Below, one piece after another: positions 24,393 to 32,766 of a stretch of 64,000 nt of DNA (within the stretch, counting starts at the first letter, position 1; each line of letters begins with the position of its first letter). The translations under genes were made by a program, and so were the position numbers. The DNA comes from Candidatus Daviesbacteria bacterium (GTDB taxonomy: Bacteria; Patescibacteria; Microgenomatia; Daviesbacterales; UBA10151), in the NCBI GenBank assembly GCA_028687915.1, contig JAQTZF010000001.1, forward strand, positions 558,001 through 622,000. The letters run 5' to 3'. The notes under the pieces were generated by a model. The model was not told the DNA's origin. It searched no databases and saw only the letters and a list, made by a program, of their open reading frames with translations.

Positions 24393-25658
24393 TTAATCTT
24401 GTTGAAATATAAAAATTTCACGGTGGATAGTTTGGTCGGGACGCGAATAGATAATTGAACCTCTTTCTGAAACTTCAAGATTTAAATCTTTATATTTGGA
24501 ATTTTCCTGAAAGTTTAGTGGAGAAAACCCAAGTTTAAATAGTTGAGGTAAGATATTTAAATAATGAAGTGTATTACCAAATTTAAATGCTGGGAAAATA
24601 ATTACTATTTTTCCATTCTTTTTTAAAATATTTTTAAATTGATAAAACGCATCAAGATATAATTTTTCCAGTATTTTTATTTCATTTTCTATTTGGGGGA
24701 TATTAAAATGTTTTGATTTAGGAGAACCTAAGAATGGTTCAGTGATAATTGCATCAATGCCTTCTTCCTTGAATGTTTGATTTAATTTTCTGACATCATA
24801 TGTAAAAGTTTTAATATTAAAGTCTGATTTAACTAAATCTTGGTATTGTTGGAATAACCAATCAATATTCTGGTTAGTTTTTTCAATTTGCTCAGATTTA
24901 AAATCTGTTCCAATAATATTTTTATATCCCAGAAGAATTAGTTCCTGTAAAATAGTTCCATTTCCGCAAAATGGATCTAATAATGTATCATTTATATCTT
25001 TGCCCGCAATATTAATCATAATTTTTGCAAGTTTTGGAGGAAGCATACCTGCCTCTGCATCCCGACCTGGTCTTTGATAGTCCCTAAAACTATAATCCTC
25101 GAAATTCTGAACAGCTAATGTTTTTCCAAAAAGGATTGTTTGTTCTTCAATAAAAATAGCTAGTTCAAAACCTTCTGTAAGTAATTTATTCTTAACGACT
25201 GAAACACTAGAAATACTTCGTTCCTGTGGCTTAAAGAAACTAGCTCTATATGAAGTTTGTAAGAACTTTTTCATTTTTGGTAATGTTCTGGTTGCTTCTC
25301 TTAAAATACTATTAATTTGGTTTGTTGTTGTACCAGCGTTATATACACTAATTCCAAAAGTGATTTTTTGTAACTGAGGGTCGAAAAGCTTACTTAAAAA
25401 ATTAATATCTGTTGCAAGTGAGGGAAACTGCTCAGTAAAATCTCCTGGTGCTAAAGAATCTACAATTTCCCCAACTTTGATTGTTCCTCCTAGTTTTACA
25501 ATAAGGTCATGGGGGTTAATTTCTTGTGCAGTTTCTAAAATTAGCACCTCTTTAGATGATGTTATAATTTTTAAATCCTCAGTTTCCCCAAAAAAAGCTA
25601 GAATTTCAACTTTTGAAAGGTTGGGATTGCTTCCTAAAACAAAAAAATACTTATGCAT
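24393..25658 (-). CDS. Trm11/THUMP-related RNA methyltransferase
   Basis: The 421-residue protein ends in a Rossmann methyltransferase domain of the UPF0020/Trm11 group: DPFCGNGTILQELILLGY is the S-adenosylmethionine-binding loop, followed by IGTDFKSEQIEKTNQNI. The catalytic motif IV, usually DPPYG, reads TEPFLGSP. The N-terminal 150 residues fit a THUMP-like RNA-binding region. Relatives methylate guanosine 10 of tRNA, so a tRNA substrate is likely but not shown. The gene starts 10 bp from tRNA-Val on the opposite strand. Confidence 0.7.
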   Translation of the reverse strand: MHKYFFVLGSNPNLSKVEILAFFGETEDLKIITSSKEVLILETAQEINPHDLIVKLGGTIKVGEIVDSLAPGDFTEQFPSLATDINFLSKLFDPQLQKITFGISVYNAGTTTNQINSILREATRTLPKMKKFLQTSYRASFFKPQERSISSVSVVKNKLLTEGFELAIFIEEQTILFGKTLAVQNFEDYSFRDYQRPGRDAEAGMLPPKLAKIMINIAGKDINDTLLDPFCGNGTILQELILLGYKNIIGTDFKSEQIEKTNQNIDWLFQQYQDLVKSDFNIKTFTYDVRKLNQTFKEEGIDAIITEPFLGSPKSKHFNIPQIENEIKILEKLYLDAFYQFKNILKKNGKIVIIFPAFKFGNTLHYLNILPQLFKLGFSPLNFQENSKYKDLNLEVSERGSIIYSRPDQTIHREIFIFQQD

Positions 25659-25664
25659 GAGGGT

Positions 25665-25673
25665 AGTTTAGCA
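25665..25673 (-). promoter_or_regulatory. extended -10 promoter of the Trm11-like gene
   Basis: On the minus strand TGCTAAACT ends exactly 6 nt before the ATG at 25658. This is the same spacing as at gatC, rpmA and obgE. Confidence 0.5.
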
Positions 25674-25683
25674 TGAATGACGC

Positions 25684-26445
25684 CTAATCTCCATTTTTCC
25701 TGGCCACGATTAATATATAAGCACATAGATTCTTTAACCCTAAGGAAAACATAATGAGTTCATAAAAAATAGAAATAATATAAAAAGGTACAAAAAAGCT
25801 GAAATATCTGGATTGATAATAACTTAAACTTATTCTTTCAACCTTAAATCCTGTCTTTATAAAAACATTAATTATTGAACTGTAATAACAATAATTATAA
25901 TTTGTTTTAAATCCACGAATATGTTTACTATTTAGTACTAAATTATTTAATAAAAGTTTGGAAAGTTGTTGTGGAATTATTTGGTTAAGCAAAGCAAAGA
26001 TAGCAAACTTACAGGAAAATAAATTAATAGATAGACCGCCATTTTTTAATGATTTATTAGAATTCAATAGGAAGTTCGGAATATCATTTAAATGCTCAAA
26101 TACATAACGAGAAGTAATAATATCTACTGAGTTATTTTTTAATGGAAGTGTATTGTTTAAATTAGCAATAATAACCTTATTTGCATTAAGATTTTTTTCT
26201 AATTCTTTTTTATCTTCATCAATTACAATTAATTCATGTTTTAAGTTAGGTTTTAAATATTTAAAGTATGGGGTAAGTCTCCCTCCTCCAATATCCACAA
26301 TAGTAGGTGTATGTTTTTGATTAGCATATTTTGAAACTACTGTTGAATATTCTTCTGTAATATCTTTTTTTGCCTGTGGAAGTTTGCCTTCAATAACAAG
26401 GCATACTTTTTGATTAATTTCTATAAACTTTTTTATTATATCCAT
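25684..26445 (-). CDS. class I SAM-dependent methyltransferase
   Basis: The 253-residue protein has the type 11 methyltransferase fold: VDIGGGRLTPYFKYL is motif I, ELIVIDEDKKEL motif II, and VDIITSRYVFEHLNDI motifs III-IV. C-terminal hydrophobic stretches may touch the membrane. It diverges from the polysaccharide export genes at 26509, and such methyltransferases commonly modify surface glycans or lipid carriers. The substrate is unknown. Confidence 0.7.
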   Translation of the reverse strand: MDIIKKFIEINQKVCLVIEGKLPQAKKDITEEYSTVVSKYANQKHTPTIVDIGGGRLTPYFKYLKPNLKHELIVIDEDKKELEKNLNANKVIIANLNNTLPLKNNSVDIITSRYVFEHLNDIPNFLLNSNKSLKNGGLSINLFSCKFAIFALLNQIIPQQLSKLLLNNLVLNSKHIRGFKTNYNYCYYSSIINVFIKTGFKVERISLSYYQSRYFSFFVPFYIISIFYELIMFSLGLKNLCAYILIVARKNGD

Positions 26446-26508
26446 TATTCTTGTAAGCTTGATTTATTATACCTTTATCACTAAAATTGATTCCAGGTTT
26501 AACAATAA

Positions 26509-27291
26509 ATGATTTTAGAAAAATATAAAATATTTAAGTATAAGGATTTGTTTTGGCAGCTCACACTTAGGGATATTAGAGCAAAATATAAACAATCAAT
26601 ACTGGGTTATTCCTGGGTAATATTAGTACCCCTGATTAACCTAACTGTTTTAAGTATTGTTTTTACTTTTGTTTTTAAAGTTCCTACAGGACCTGTTCCT
26701 TATCCAGTATATTTATTTACAGCCTTAGTTCCCTGGTTGTTTATGTCTAACGCAATAGTTGCAGCAACTGGTAGCGTTTTAGCTAATGCTTCCCTTGTTA
26801 CAAAAATTTATTTACCCAGAGAAATTTTGCCTTTATCAGCTATAGCTTCAAAACTTGTAGATTTATTTTTGACTGCACTTATTTTAGGATTTTTTATGCT
26901 TGTATATGGTGTGCCGTTTCACGCAACAATATTATTTGTACCATTTATATTATTAACTCAATTAATGCTAATAACTGGTGTTTCATTTATTTTATCAGCC
27001 AGTAATGTTTTTTACAGAGACATCGAACATGCAATTGGTGTAATTTTAGGAGTGTGGATGTATTTAACTCCAGTTGTTTATTCTCCAGATTTAATCCCAG
27101 CAAATTTAAAAATCTTTTTTTATCTTAATCCAATGAGTGGAATAATAGATGCTTACCGAGCAACTATTTTATATGGAGTTATTCCTATTTGGCCAGCATT
27201 TTTATATTCTTGTTTATTTTCTATAACTATTTTTATTGTTGGATTAATTTATTTTAGAAAAAATTCTAAGTATTTTGCAGAGGTTATTTAA
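26509..27291 (+). CDS. ABC-2 polysaccharide export permease (Wzm-like)
   Basis: The 260-residue protein has six membrane segments and the ABC-2 permease start LTLRDIRAKYKQSILGYSWVILVP. Together with the ATPase encoded 3 bp downstream it should form an exporter for undecaprenyl-linked polysaccharide, as with Wzm/Wzt of O-antigen and teichoic acid export. The following glycosyltransferase genes support that role. The exported glycan is unknown. Confidence 0.88.
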   Translation: MILEKYKIFKYKDLFWQLTLRDIRAKYKQSILGYSWVILVPLINLTVLSIVFTFVFKVPTGPVPYPVYLFTALVPWLFMSNAIVAATGSVLANASLVTKIYLPREILPLSAIASKLVDLFLTALILGFFMLVYGVPFHATILFVPFILLTQLMLITGVSFILSASNVFYRDIEHAIGVILGVWMYLTPVVYSPDLIPANLKIFFYLNPMSGIIDAYRATILYGVIPIWPAFLYSCLFSITIFIVGLIYFRKNSKYFAEVI

Positions 27292-27294
27292 AAT

Positions 27295-28029
27295 ATGAAT
27301 GATAATATAGCGATAAACTTAGATAACGTTAGTAAGAGGTTTAAAAGAGGGCATAAACTTCTTTTAAAAGAGGCTTTACTTGATTTTTTTAGACCAACAA
27401 GACAAGAAGACTTTTGGGCTTTAAAGAATATTAGTTTTAAAGTTAAAAAAGGAGAAGCATTAGGAATAATCGGAACAAATGGGTCTGGAAAAAGTACAGT
27501 TTTAAAACTAATTGCCGGGGTTTTAAGTCCAACCAAAGGAACAATTAGTGTTAATGGAAGAATAGGTCCCTTAATAGAATTAGGTGCGGGATTTCATCCT
27601 GAGTTAACTGGCAGAGAAAATATCTATTTAAATGGAACAATCTTAGGTCTATCTATTAAAGAAATTAACGAGAAATTTAATGCAATTGTTAATTTTTCAG
27701 GGTTAGATGATTTTATTGATACTCCCGTAAAACATTATTCTTCTGGTATGTATATGAGACTTGGTTTTTCCATTGCTGTTCATGTTGAACCTGATATTTT
27801 ATTAGTTGATGAAATTTTAGCAGTAGGGGATGCAGGTTTTCAAAAAAAATGTTTAGAGAAAATGAAAGAGTTCCATGATAAAGGAGTTACTATCATAATA
27901 ATCTCGCATTCTGCTGACCTAATTAAATCGTTTTGTAAAAAAGCTATATTAATTAATCACGGAAAAATTGTAGTAATTGACTCAGTAGAAAAAGTAATTA
28001 ATAAATATAGTAAATTAATTGATGGATAG
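27295..28029 (+). CDS. ABC transporter ATPase for polysaccharide export (Wzt-like)
   Basis: The 244-residue ATPase contains Walker A GTNGSGKSTVLKLIAGVL, the signature YSSGMYMRLGFSIAVH, Walker B DILLVDEILAVGD and the H-loop IISHSADLIKSF. The GRIGPLIELGAGFHPELTGREN stretch is typical of polysaccharide exporters. It lacks the C-terminal carbohydrate-recognition domain of long Wzt proteins, so it should be of the short, teichoic-acid or capsule type. It is coupled to the permease. Confidence 0.9.
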   Translation: MNDNIAINLDNVSKRFKRGHKLLLKEALLDFFRPTRQEDFWALKNISFKVKKGEALGIIGTNGSGKSTVLKLIAGVLSPTKGTISVNGRIGPLIELGAGFHPELTGRENIYLNGTILGLSIKEINEKFNAIVNFSGLDDFIDTPVKHYSSGMYMRLGFSIAVHVEPDILLVDEILAVGDAGFQKKCLEKMKEFHDKGVTIIIISHSADLIKSFCKKAILINHGKIVVIDSVEKVINKYSKLIDG

Positions 28030-28031
28030 AT

Positions 28032-30752
28032 ATGAAAAATAGCAAAGCAAAATTAGATTTTACCGGAGAAAGGTTAATTCCAGAGATAAATAAAGGGGAA
28101 TCCTTTTACTATGAACACTTGGCTAGATACTTGTTTGCAAGTTCTTTTGTAAAGGGTAAGAGGGTTTTAGATGCGGGATGTGGTAGTGGATATGGAAGTA
28201 ATATATTAGCAAGTTACGGAGGCGCAGCTAAGGTAACTGCAGTGGATCAGTCTAGTGAAGCAATAAACTATGCTTCAGATAAATATAAGCGTTCAAATAT
28301 AGAATTTATTGTTAGTGATATATTAAAACTTGATATTTCTAAGGATAAAGCTGAAGTTATTACTGCTTTTGAAATTATTGAACATCTTAAAGAGTATTCC
28401 TTATTCCTGGAAGTATTAAAAAGTTCATTAAAACCAAATGGATTACTAATTGTTTCAACACCAAATAAAAATGCTTCTACTCAAGATAATCCTTATCATA
28501 CACAAGAATTTACTCCAGAACAGTTTGTTAATCTTTTAAAAAAGTATTTTAAATTTGTAAACATTTTTTATCAAGGCTATGAATTTTCTCAAGTTATAAA
28601 ATCAAATGAAAAAATTGATTTTAAATTAGAGGAAGATTATATTAAGTTGCAACAAGATGTTTATGGGCCTAAAGCCAATACTAAAAATTCACAATATTTA
28701 GTTGCAGTGTGTAGTAACACTAAGAATCAATTACAAACAAAGACTGTTTCAGTAAATACTGATCGTGTGGATAGCTATGATTTAACTCAGGGTTTAGTTT
28801 CTTTGGAAAAGCAATTTTCTACTCTACATAAATTTATTGAAAGCCTGAATGAAAGAAATAAAAGAACGGAATTTGAATTAGATAGTGTAAGAGGAGAGTT
28901 GGATTATATTAAGTATTCAAAATTTTTTATTTTATGGCCATATTACATAAAAGTTAGAGATGTATTTAGGTCGTTCGCAAGTTTTATTTTTAAACTTAAA
29001 TTAATTGCGAATTTGAATTCAAATTTTGACGCTTATCAAAAATGGTTTGCTATTAATTATCCTTCTAAGAAAAAATTACTTCAACAGCAAAAAGAAGCTG
29101 AAGGATTTAAACTGAAACCAAAAATTTCTATTATAACACCAACTTTTAACACCCCGGAAAGGTTTTTAAGAGATTGTATTGAATCAGTTCAAAATCAAAG
29201 TTATCAAAATTTTGAACTTTGTATCGCGGATGATGCTTCAACTGATCCAAAAGTGAGAGAAATTATTAGAGAATATGCTCATAAAGATAAGCGGATTAAA
29301 TATATTTTTCGAAAAGAGAATGGTCATATATCACAGGCTTCAAACTCGGCACTAGAAATTGCTACTGGTGGATATATTGGGTTACTTGATCATGATGATA
29401 TATTATGGCCTAACGCATTATTCGAGCTAGTAAAAGCGCTTAATAATCATCCCAAAGCAGAGTTTTTCTATTCAGACGAAGATAAACTAGATGAAGATGG
29501 TAGAACACATGTAAACCCATTTTTTAAACCAGATTGGAGCCCGGATTATTTAAGATCAATTAATTATATTACTCATTTTTCTGTATTAAAAAGATCACTG
29601 GTAAATAAAATAAATGGATTTAGAGTTGGTTTTGAGGGATCTCAGGATTTGGATTTATTTTTAAGGGCAACTAATCAAATTGATGATTCTTCAAAAATTA
29701 TCCATATTCCTACAATTCTATACAGTTGGAGAAAATCTCCTTTTTCTACTGCTTCAGAAAAGAATGGACTTTCTGTTAAAAGTTATGCTTACAGAAATCA
29801 GCAAAAAAGTTTAGTAGAAGATTTAAAATTAAGAGGTTATGTAGGGAATGTTGTGCAAACAAAGAATTTAGGTAGTTGGAGAGTACGTTATGATATTATA
29901 GGTAATCCACTGGTCTCTATTATTATTCCTACTAAAAATCAATTTAGAAATATTTCCAATTGTTTGAATTCAATTATTCAAAAATCTACTTATCGTAATT
30001 TTGAATTAATTATTTTAGATACTGGGTCTACAGAATCAGGCGTTCGAGATTTTTATGATTTGATTAAGAAAAAGCATCCTAAAACGCAAATAATTAATTG
30101 GACTAATGAGTTTAATTTTTCCTCTGTTTCAAATTTTGGTGCTGAAAAAGCAAAGGGTGAATATTTAGTATTTTTAAATAATGATACTGAGGTAATTACG
30201 CCTGATTGGATTGAAAGCTTATTAGAACATGCTCAGCGTAAGGAGGTAGGGGCTGTTGGGGCAAAATTATTGTATCCAGATAAAAAAATTCAACATTTGG
30301 GAGGAGTATTGGGGGTATGCACTAACAAAGAAAAAAAAGGATTTGCGGGGCATGCTTATAAATACATTCCATCAGAAACTTTCATAAATTTTGATTCTTA
30401 TGCTATAAAAAATTATAGCTTTGTGACAGCTGCATGTTTAATGGTTTCAAAAAAGAAATTTAAAGAAGTAGGCGGTTTTGATGAAAAATTTAAAATAGCT
30501 TTTAATGACATAGATCTATGTTTAAAATTATACAAAGATAAGAAATATTTTAATTTAATTAATCCTAATGCAGAACTATTTCATAAAGAATCTGCAACCA
30601 TTCAAACTATAGATAAAAAAGAGCGCGATACTAATCTATGGAGAAACGAAACTTTATTTTTTCATAATAAGTGGGGAGAGGTGGTGAGTAAGGATCCTTT
30701 TTATAATCCTCATCTGACTAAGGATAAAGAGGACTTTAGTGTTGGAGTATAA
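28032..30752 (+). CDS. three-domain fusion: methyltransferase plus two family 2 glycosyltransferases
   Basis: This 906-residue protein joins a SAM-dependent methyltransferase (about residues 1-215, motif VLDAGCGSGYGSNIL), a helical linker with coiled-coil character (about 255-300), and two GT-A family 2 glycosyltransferase domains (about 362-617, ISIITPTFNTPERFL with LDHDDILWP; and 625-890, VSIIIPTKNQFRNI with FLNNDTEVITPDW). The arrangement suggests a chain-assembling enzyme that also methylates the glycan, perhaps as an end cap as in O-antigen systems. Location behind the ABC exporter supports that. The function is inference. Confidence 0.82.
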   Translation: MKNSKAKLDFTGERLIPEINKGESFYYEHLARYLFASSFVKGKRVLDAGCGSGYGSNILASYGGAAKVTAVDQSSEAINYASDKYKRSNIEFIVSDILKLDISKDKAEVITAFEIIEHLKEYSLFLEVLKSSLKPNGLLIVSTPNKNASTQDNPYHTQEFTPEQFVNLLKKYFKFVNIFYQGYEFSQVIKSNEKIDFKLEEDYIKLQQDVYGPKANTKNSQYLVAVCSNTKNQLQTKTVSVNTDRVDSYDLTQGLVSLEKQFSTLHKFIESLNERNKRTEFELDSVRGELDYIKYSKFFILWPYYIKVRDVFRSFASFIFKLKLIANLNSNFDAYQKWFAINYPSKKKLLQQQKEAEGFKLKPKISIITPTFNTPERFLRDCIESVQNQSYQNFELCIADDASTDPKVREIIREYAHKDKRIKYIFRKENGHISQASNSALEIATGGYIGLLDHDDILWPNALFELVKALNNHPKAEFFYSDEDKLDEDGRTHVNPFFKPDWSPDYLRSINYITHFSVLKRSLVNKINGFRVGFEGSQDLDLFLRATNQIDDSSKIIHIPTILYSWRKSPFSTASEKNGLSVKSYAYRNQQKSLVEDLKLRGYVGNVVQTKNLGSWRVRYDIIGNPLVSIIIPTKNQFRNISNCLNSIIQKSTYRNFELIILDTGSTESGVRDFYDLIKKKHPKTQIINWTNEFNFSSVSNFGAEKAKGEYLVFLNNDTEVITPDWIESLLEHAQRKEVGAVGAKLLYPDKKIQHLGGVLGVCTNKEKKGFAGHAYKYIPSETFINFDSYAIKNYSFVTAACLMVSKKKFKEVGGFDEKFKIAFNDIDLCLKLYKDKKYFNLINPNAELFHKESATIQTIDKKERDTNLWRNETLFFHNKWGEVVSKDPFYNPHLTKDKEDFSVGV

Positions 30753-30753
30753 A

Positions 30754-31734
30754 ATGGTAGATGTTTCTGTAATAATTCCAAATTGGAACGGAGCAGATTT
30801 GCTATTTGATTGTCTAGTATCCTTAAAGAAACAGACATATAAGAATTTTGAAATAATTGTTGTAGACAATGGTTCAACAGACACTTCTGTAAATTTTATT
30901 AAAGAAAATTATCCAAAAATAAAGATAGTTATTTTAGATAGGAATTATGGATTTGCAAAAGCGATTAATAGTGGTGTTAAATTATCTAAAGCTAAGTATG
31001 TAGCTTTTTTAAATAATGACACAGAGGTAGATAAAAGCTGGTTAAATAATTTAGTAAAAACTATAGATAAACATCCTGAGGCTGCTTCGGTTGGATCAAA
31101 ATTATTAAATTTTTATAACAGAAAAATTATTGATGGAGTAGGTATTCAAATTAATGAGGTGGGACAGGCAAAATCAATTGGCTGGAATGAAAAAGACAAA
31201 GGTCAATACGAAAAAGAAATGTTAGTATTTGGTGTAACAGGAGGCGCTTCTCTTTTTCGGAGATCTATATTTATTAAAGTAGGAATGTTTGATGAAAACT
31301 ATTTTATGTACTGCGAAGAAGTTGACTGGGCTTTTAGGGCACAGTTTTCAGGATACAAGGCAATTTATTGTCCGAATGCTATTGTTTATCATAAACATAA
31401 AATGTCCTCCAAAAAAACACCACAACATTTGGAATATTGGCAATTTAGAAATATGACACAAACAATAATTAAAGATTTTCCAATGAATATCTTATTAAAA
31501 CAAGGAAGATGGTTAAAAATAGTTTTGGTCCATTTAAATACCTATATTTATATGTTTAAAAATGGTTTTTATTGGCCATCACTTTTAGCCGATTTTTGGA
31601 TAATATTACACTTACCAATTCTTTTAAAAATGCGTTTTAGCATTCAGAGTTCCAAAAAGATTAAAGATGATGAAATCGAGAAATTTTTGTTTTCTAAAAA
31701 TATTACATATTGGGGTTTATTAAAAAAGAAATAA
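30754..31734 (+). CDS. family 2 glycosyltransferase
   Basis: The 326-residue protein is a GT-A fold glycosyltransferase related to rhamnosyltransferases: VSVIIPNWNGADLLFDCL at the N-terminus, VDNGSTDTS, and FLNNDTEVDKSWL for nucleotide-sugar and metal binding. The ATG at 30754 is preferred over a GTG at 30739, because GGAG lies 7 nt before it and it follows the previous stop by one base. It completes the export and synthesis operon. Confidence 0.88.
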   Translation: MVDVSVIIPNWNGADLLFDCLVSLKKQTYKNFEIIVVDNGSTDTSVNFIKENYPKIKIVILDRNYGFAKAINSGVKLSKAKYVAFLNNDTEVDKSWLNNLVKTIDKHPEAASVGSKLLNFYNRKIIDGVGIQINEVGQAKSIGWNEKDKGQYEKEMLVFGVTGGASLFRRSIFIKVGMFDENYFMYCEEVDWAFRAQFSGYKAIYCPNAIVYHKHKMSSKKTPQHLEYWQFRNMTQTIIKDFPMNILLKQGRWLKIVLVHLNTYIYMFKNGFYWPSLLADFWIILHLPILLKMRFSIQSSKKIKDDEIEKFLFSKNITYWGLLKKK

Positions 31735-31741
31735 TTTTTTA

Positions 31742-32482
31742 TTAAGATTTGTAAGTTACTTTACGTGTAACTTGTATTGAGTTTCCTGCAATATCTGTGG
31801 CAATAATAGTGATATTGTTCTCTCCTTCATTTATATCTATGGTTCTGGAGAATTTGCCATCAGAATCTACAATTGTTCTGGTTCCATTTATAGTAATGGA
31901 GATATCTTTGTCGGAATTTGTTTTTCCAGTGACAGTAACCTTTTTGTCTCCTCCATTAATTTCTTGATTATCTGTGGGAGATTGAATCTCCAATATAGGT
32001 TTCTCGTTTGAATAAACAATTAATATTGGTTTTGAAGAAAGGCTTTTATTGCCATTACTGTCAATTGTTATTCCTGAAATTTTATTAGTACCTAAACTTA
32101 GATCAATAGGTTCACTCACAAAGCTTCCGTCACCACTTGTATCAATAGATGATTTTAGTTCTCCGTCTAAGTATATTTCTACTTTTGTATTTGAAAGAGA
32201 ATAGCCTTTGACAAGGATTTGTGCTGACGATGTTGCTTCATAAGGAATATTTAAAACAGGAGGAGCAAGGGATGCGTTTTCTGTGATTGATTCTTGAGAT
32301 TTAACAGGTTCTTTAAAGCGGTTCAACAAAGAAAGGCTACCTATAAAGTTTGGGATAAACCAGGCAACTAATATATATAGTAAAACTGCACAAATTATTA
32401 AGGTTAAATAAAATCTCTTTTTGCTTTTTCTTTCCAGTCTTCTTGATAAAAATGATTTATTTGAATATTTTTTACGTTTCAT
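31742..32482 (-). CDS. membrane-anchored protein with Ig-like beta domains
   Basis: The 246-residue protein has a very basic N-terminus, one membrane segment at about residues 25-47 and an outside part made of two or three repeated Ig-like modules (VKGYSLSNTKVEIYLDGE; VTVTGKTNSDKDISITINGT; TIDINEGENNITIIATDIAGN). Such modules, related to the glucodextranase B domain, serve as spacers or adhesins on bacterial surfaces. The ligand is unknown. It is convergent with the glycosyltransferase gene. Confidence 0.75.
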   Translation of the reverse strand: MKRKKYSNKSFLSRRLERKSKKRFYLTLIICAVLLYILVAWFIPNFIGSLSLLNRFKEPVKSQESITENASLAPPVLNIPYEATSSAQILVKGYSLSNTKVEIYLDGELKSSIDTSGDGSFVSEPIDLSLGTNKISGITIDSNGNKSLSSKPILIVYSNEKPILEIQSPTDNQEINGGDKKVTVTGKTNSDKDISITINGTRTIVDSDGKFSRTIDINEGENNITIIATDIAGNSIQVTRKVTYKS

Positions 32483-32496
32483 ATTAATTGTTACTC

Positions 32497-32516
32497 TCGG
32501 AGCCAGCGGTGAGAAT
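32497..32516 (-). repeat. duplicated 3' end of tRNA-Thr
   Basis: The 20 bases are identical to 32585-32604 and cover the tRNA from the T-loop to just past the discriminator. The copy lies 88 bp downstream of the tRNA in its direction of transcription. It is joined to a hairpin-forming stretch (about 32522-32548, GCTTGTGC/GCGCAAGC arms with one wobble). Confidence 0.8.
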
Positions 32517-32588
32517 AAGATAGGCTTGTGCTGCGCAAGCTTAGCACACTTCCTTCTTTATCACACCTTGTCTCCTCATTGCTTTCGG

Positions 32589-32660
32589 AGCCAGCGGTGA
32601 GAATTGAACTCACGACCCATCCCTTACGAAGGGAGCGCTCTACCGCTGAGCTACGCTGGC
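32589..32660 (-). tRNA. tRNA-Thr(CGT)
   Basis: The 72-nt cloverleaf has acceptor GCCAGCG/CGCTGGC, D-arm GCTC/GAGC, an anticodon arm with loop TTCGTAA and T-arm GTGAG TTCAATT CTCAC. The anticodon CGT reads ACG threonine codons. Base pair 27-43 is a C-U mismatch. CCA is not encoded. A partial 3' copy follows it. Confidence 0.93.
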
Positions 32661-32766
32661 AGTATTATGCCAAACTGTTTATACATTTTACAAAAAAATA
32701 CAAAGGTTTACGAGTCATCAGTTAGGTAGACAGGCTTTTAAAAAATACATAGAATAAGAAGAACAT

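Noticed and set aside
30739..30753. GTG start for the glycosyltransferase at 30754
   Set aside because: It would overlap the previous gene by 14 bases, whereas the ATG at 30754 has GGAG at the correct distance.
32528..32725. 65-residue open frame on the plus strand over tRNA-Thr
   Set aside because: It is the antisense translation of a tRNA (the RIELTTHPLRRERSTAELRW pattern is a known misannotation).
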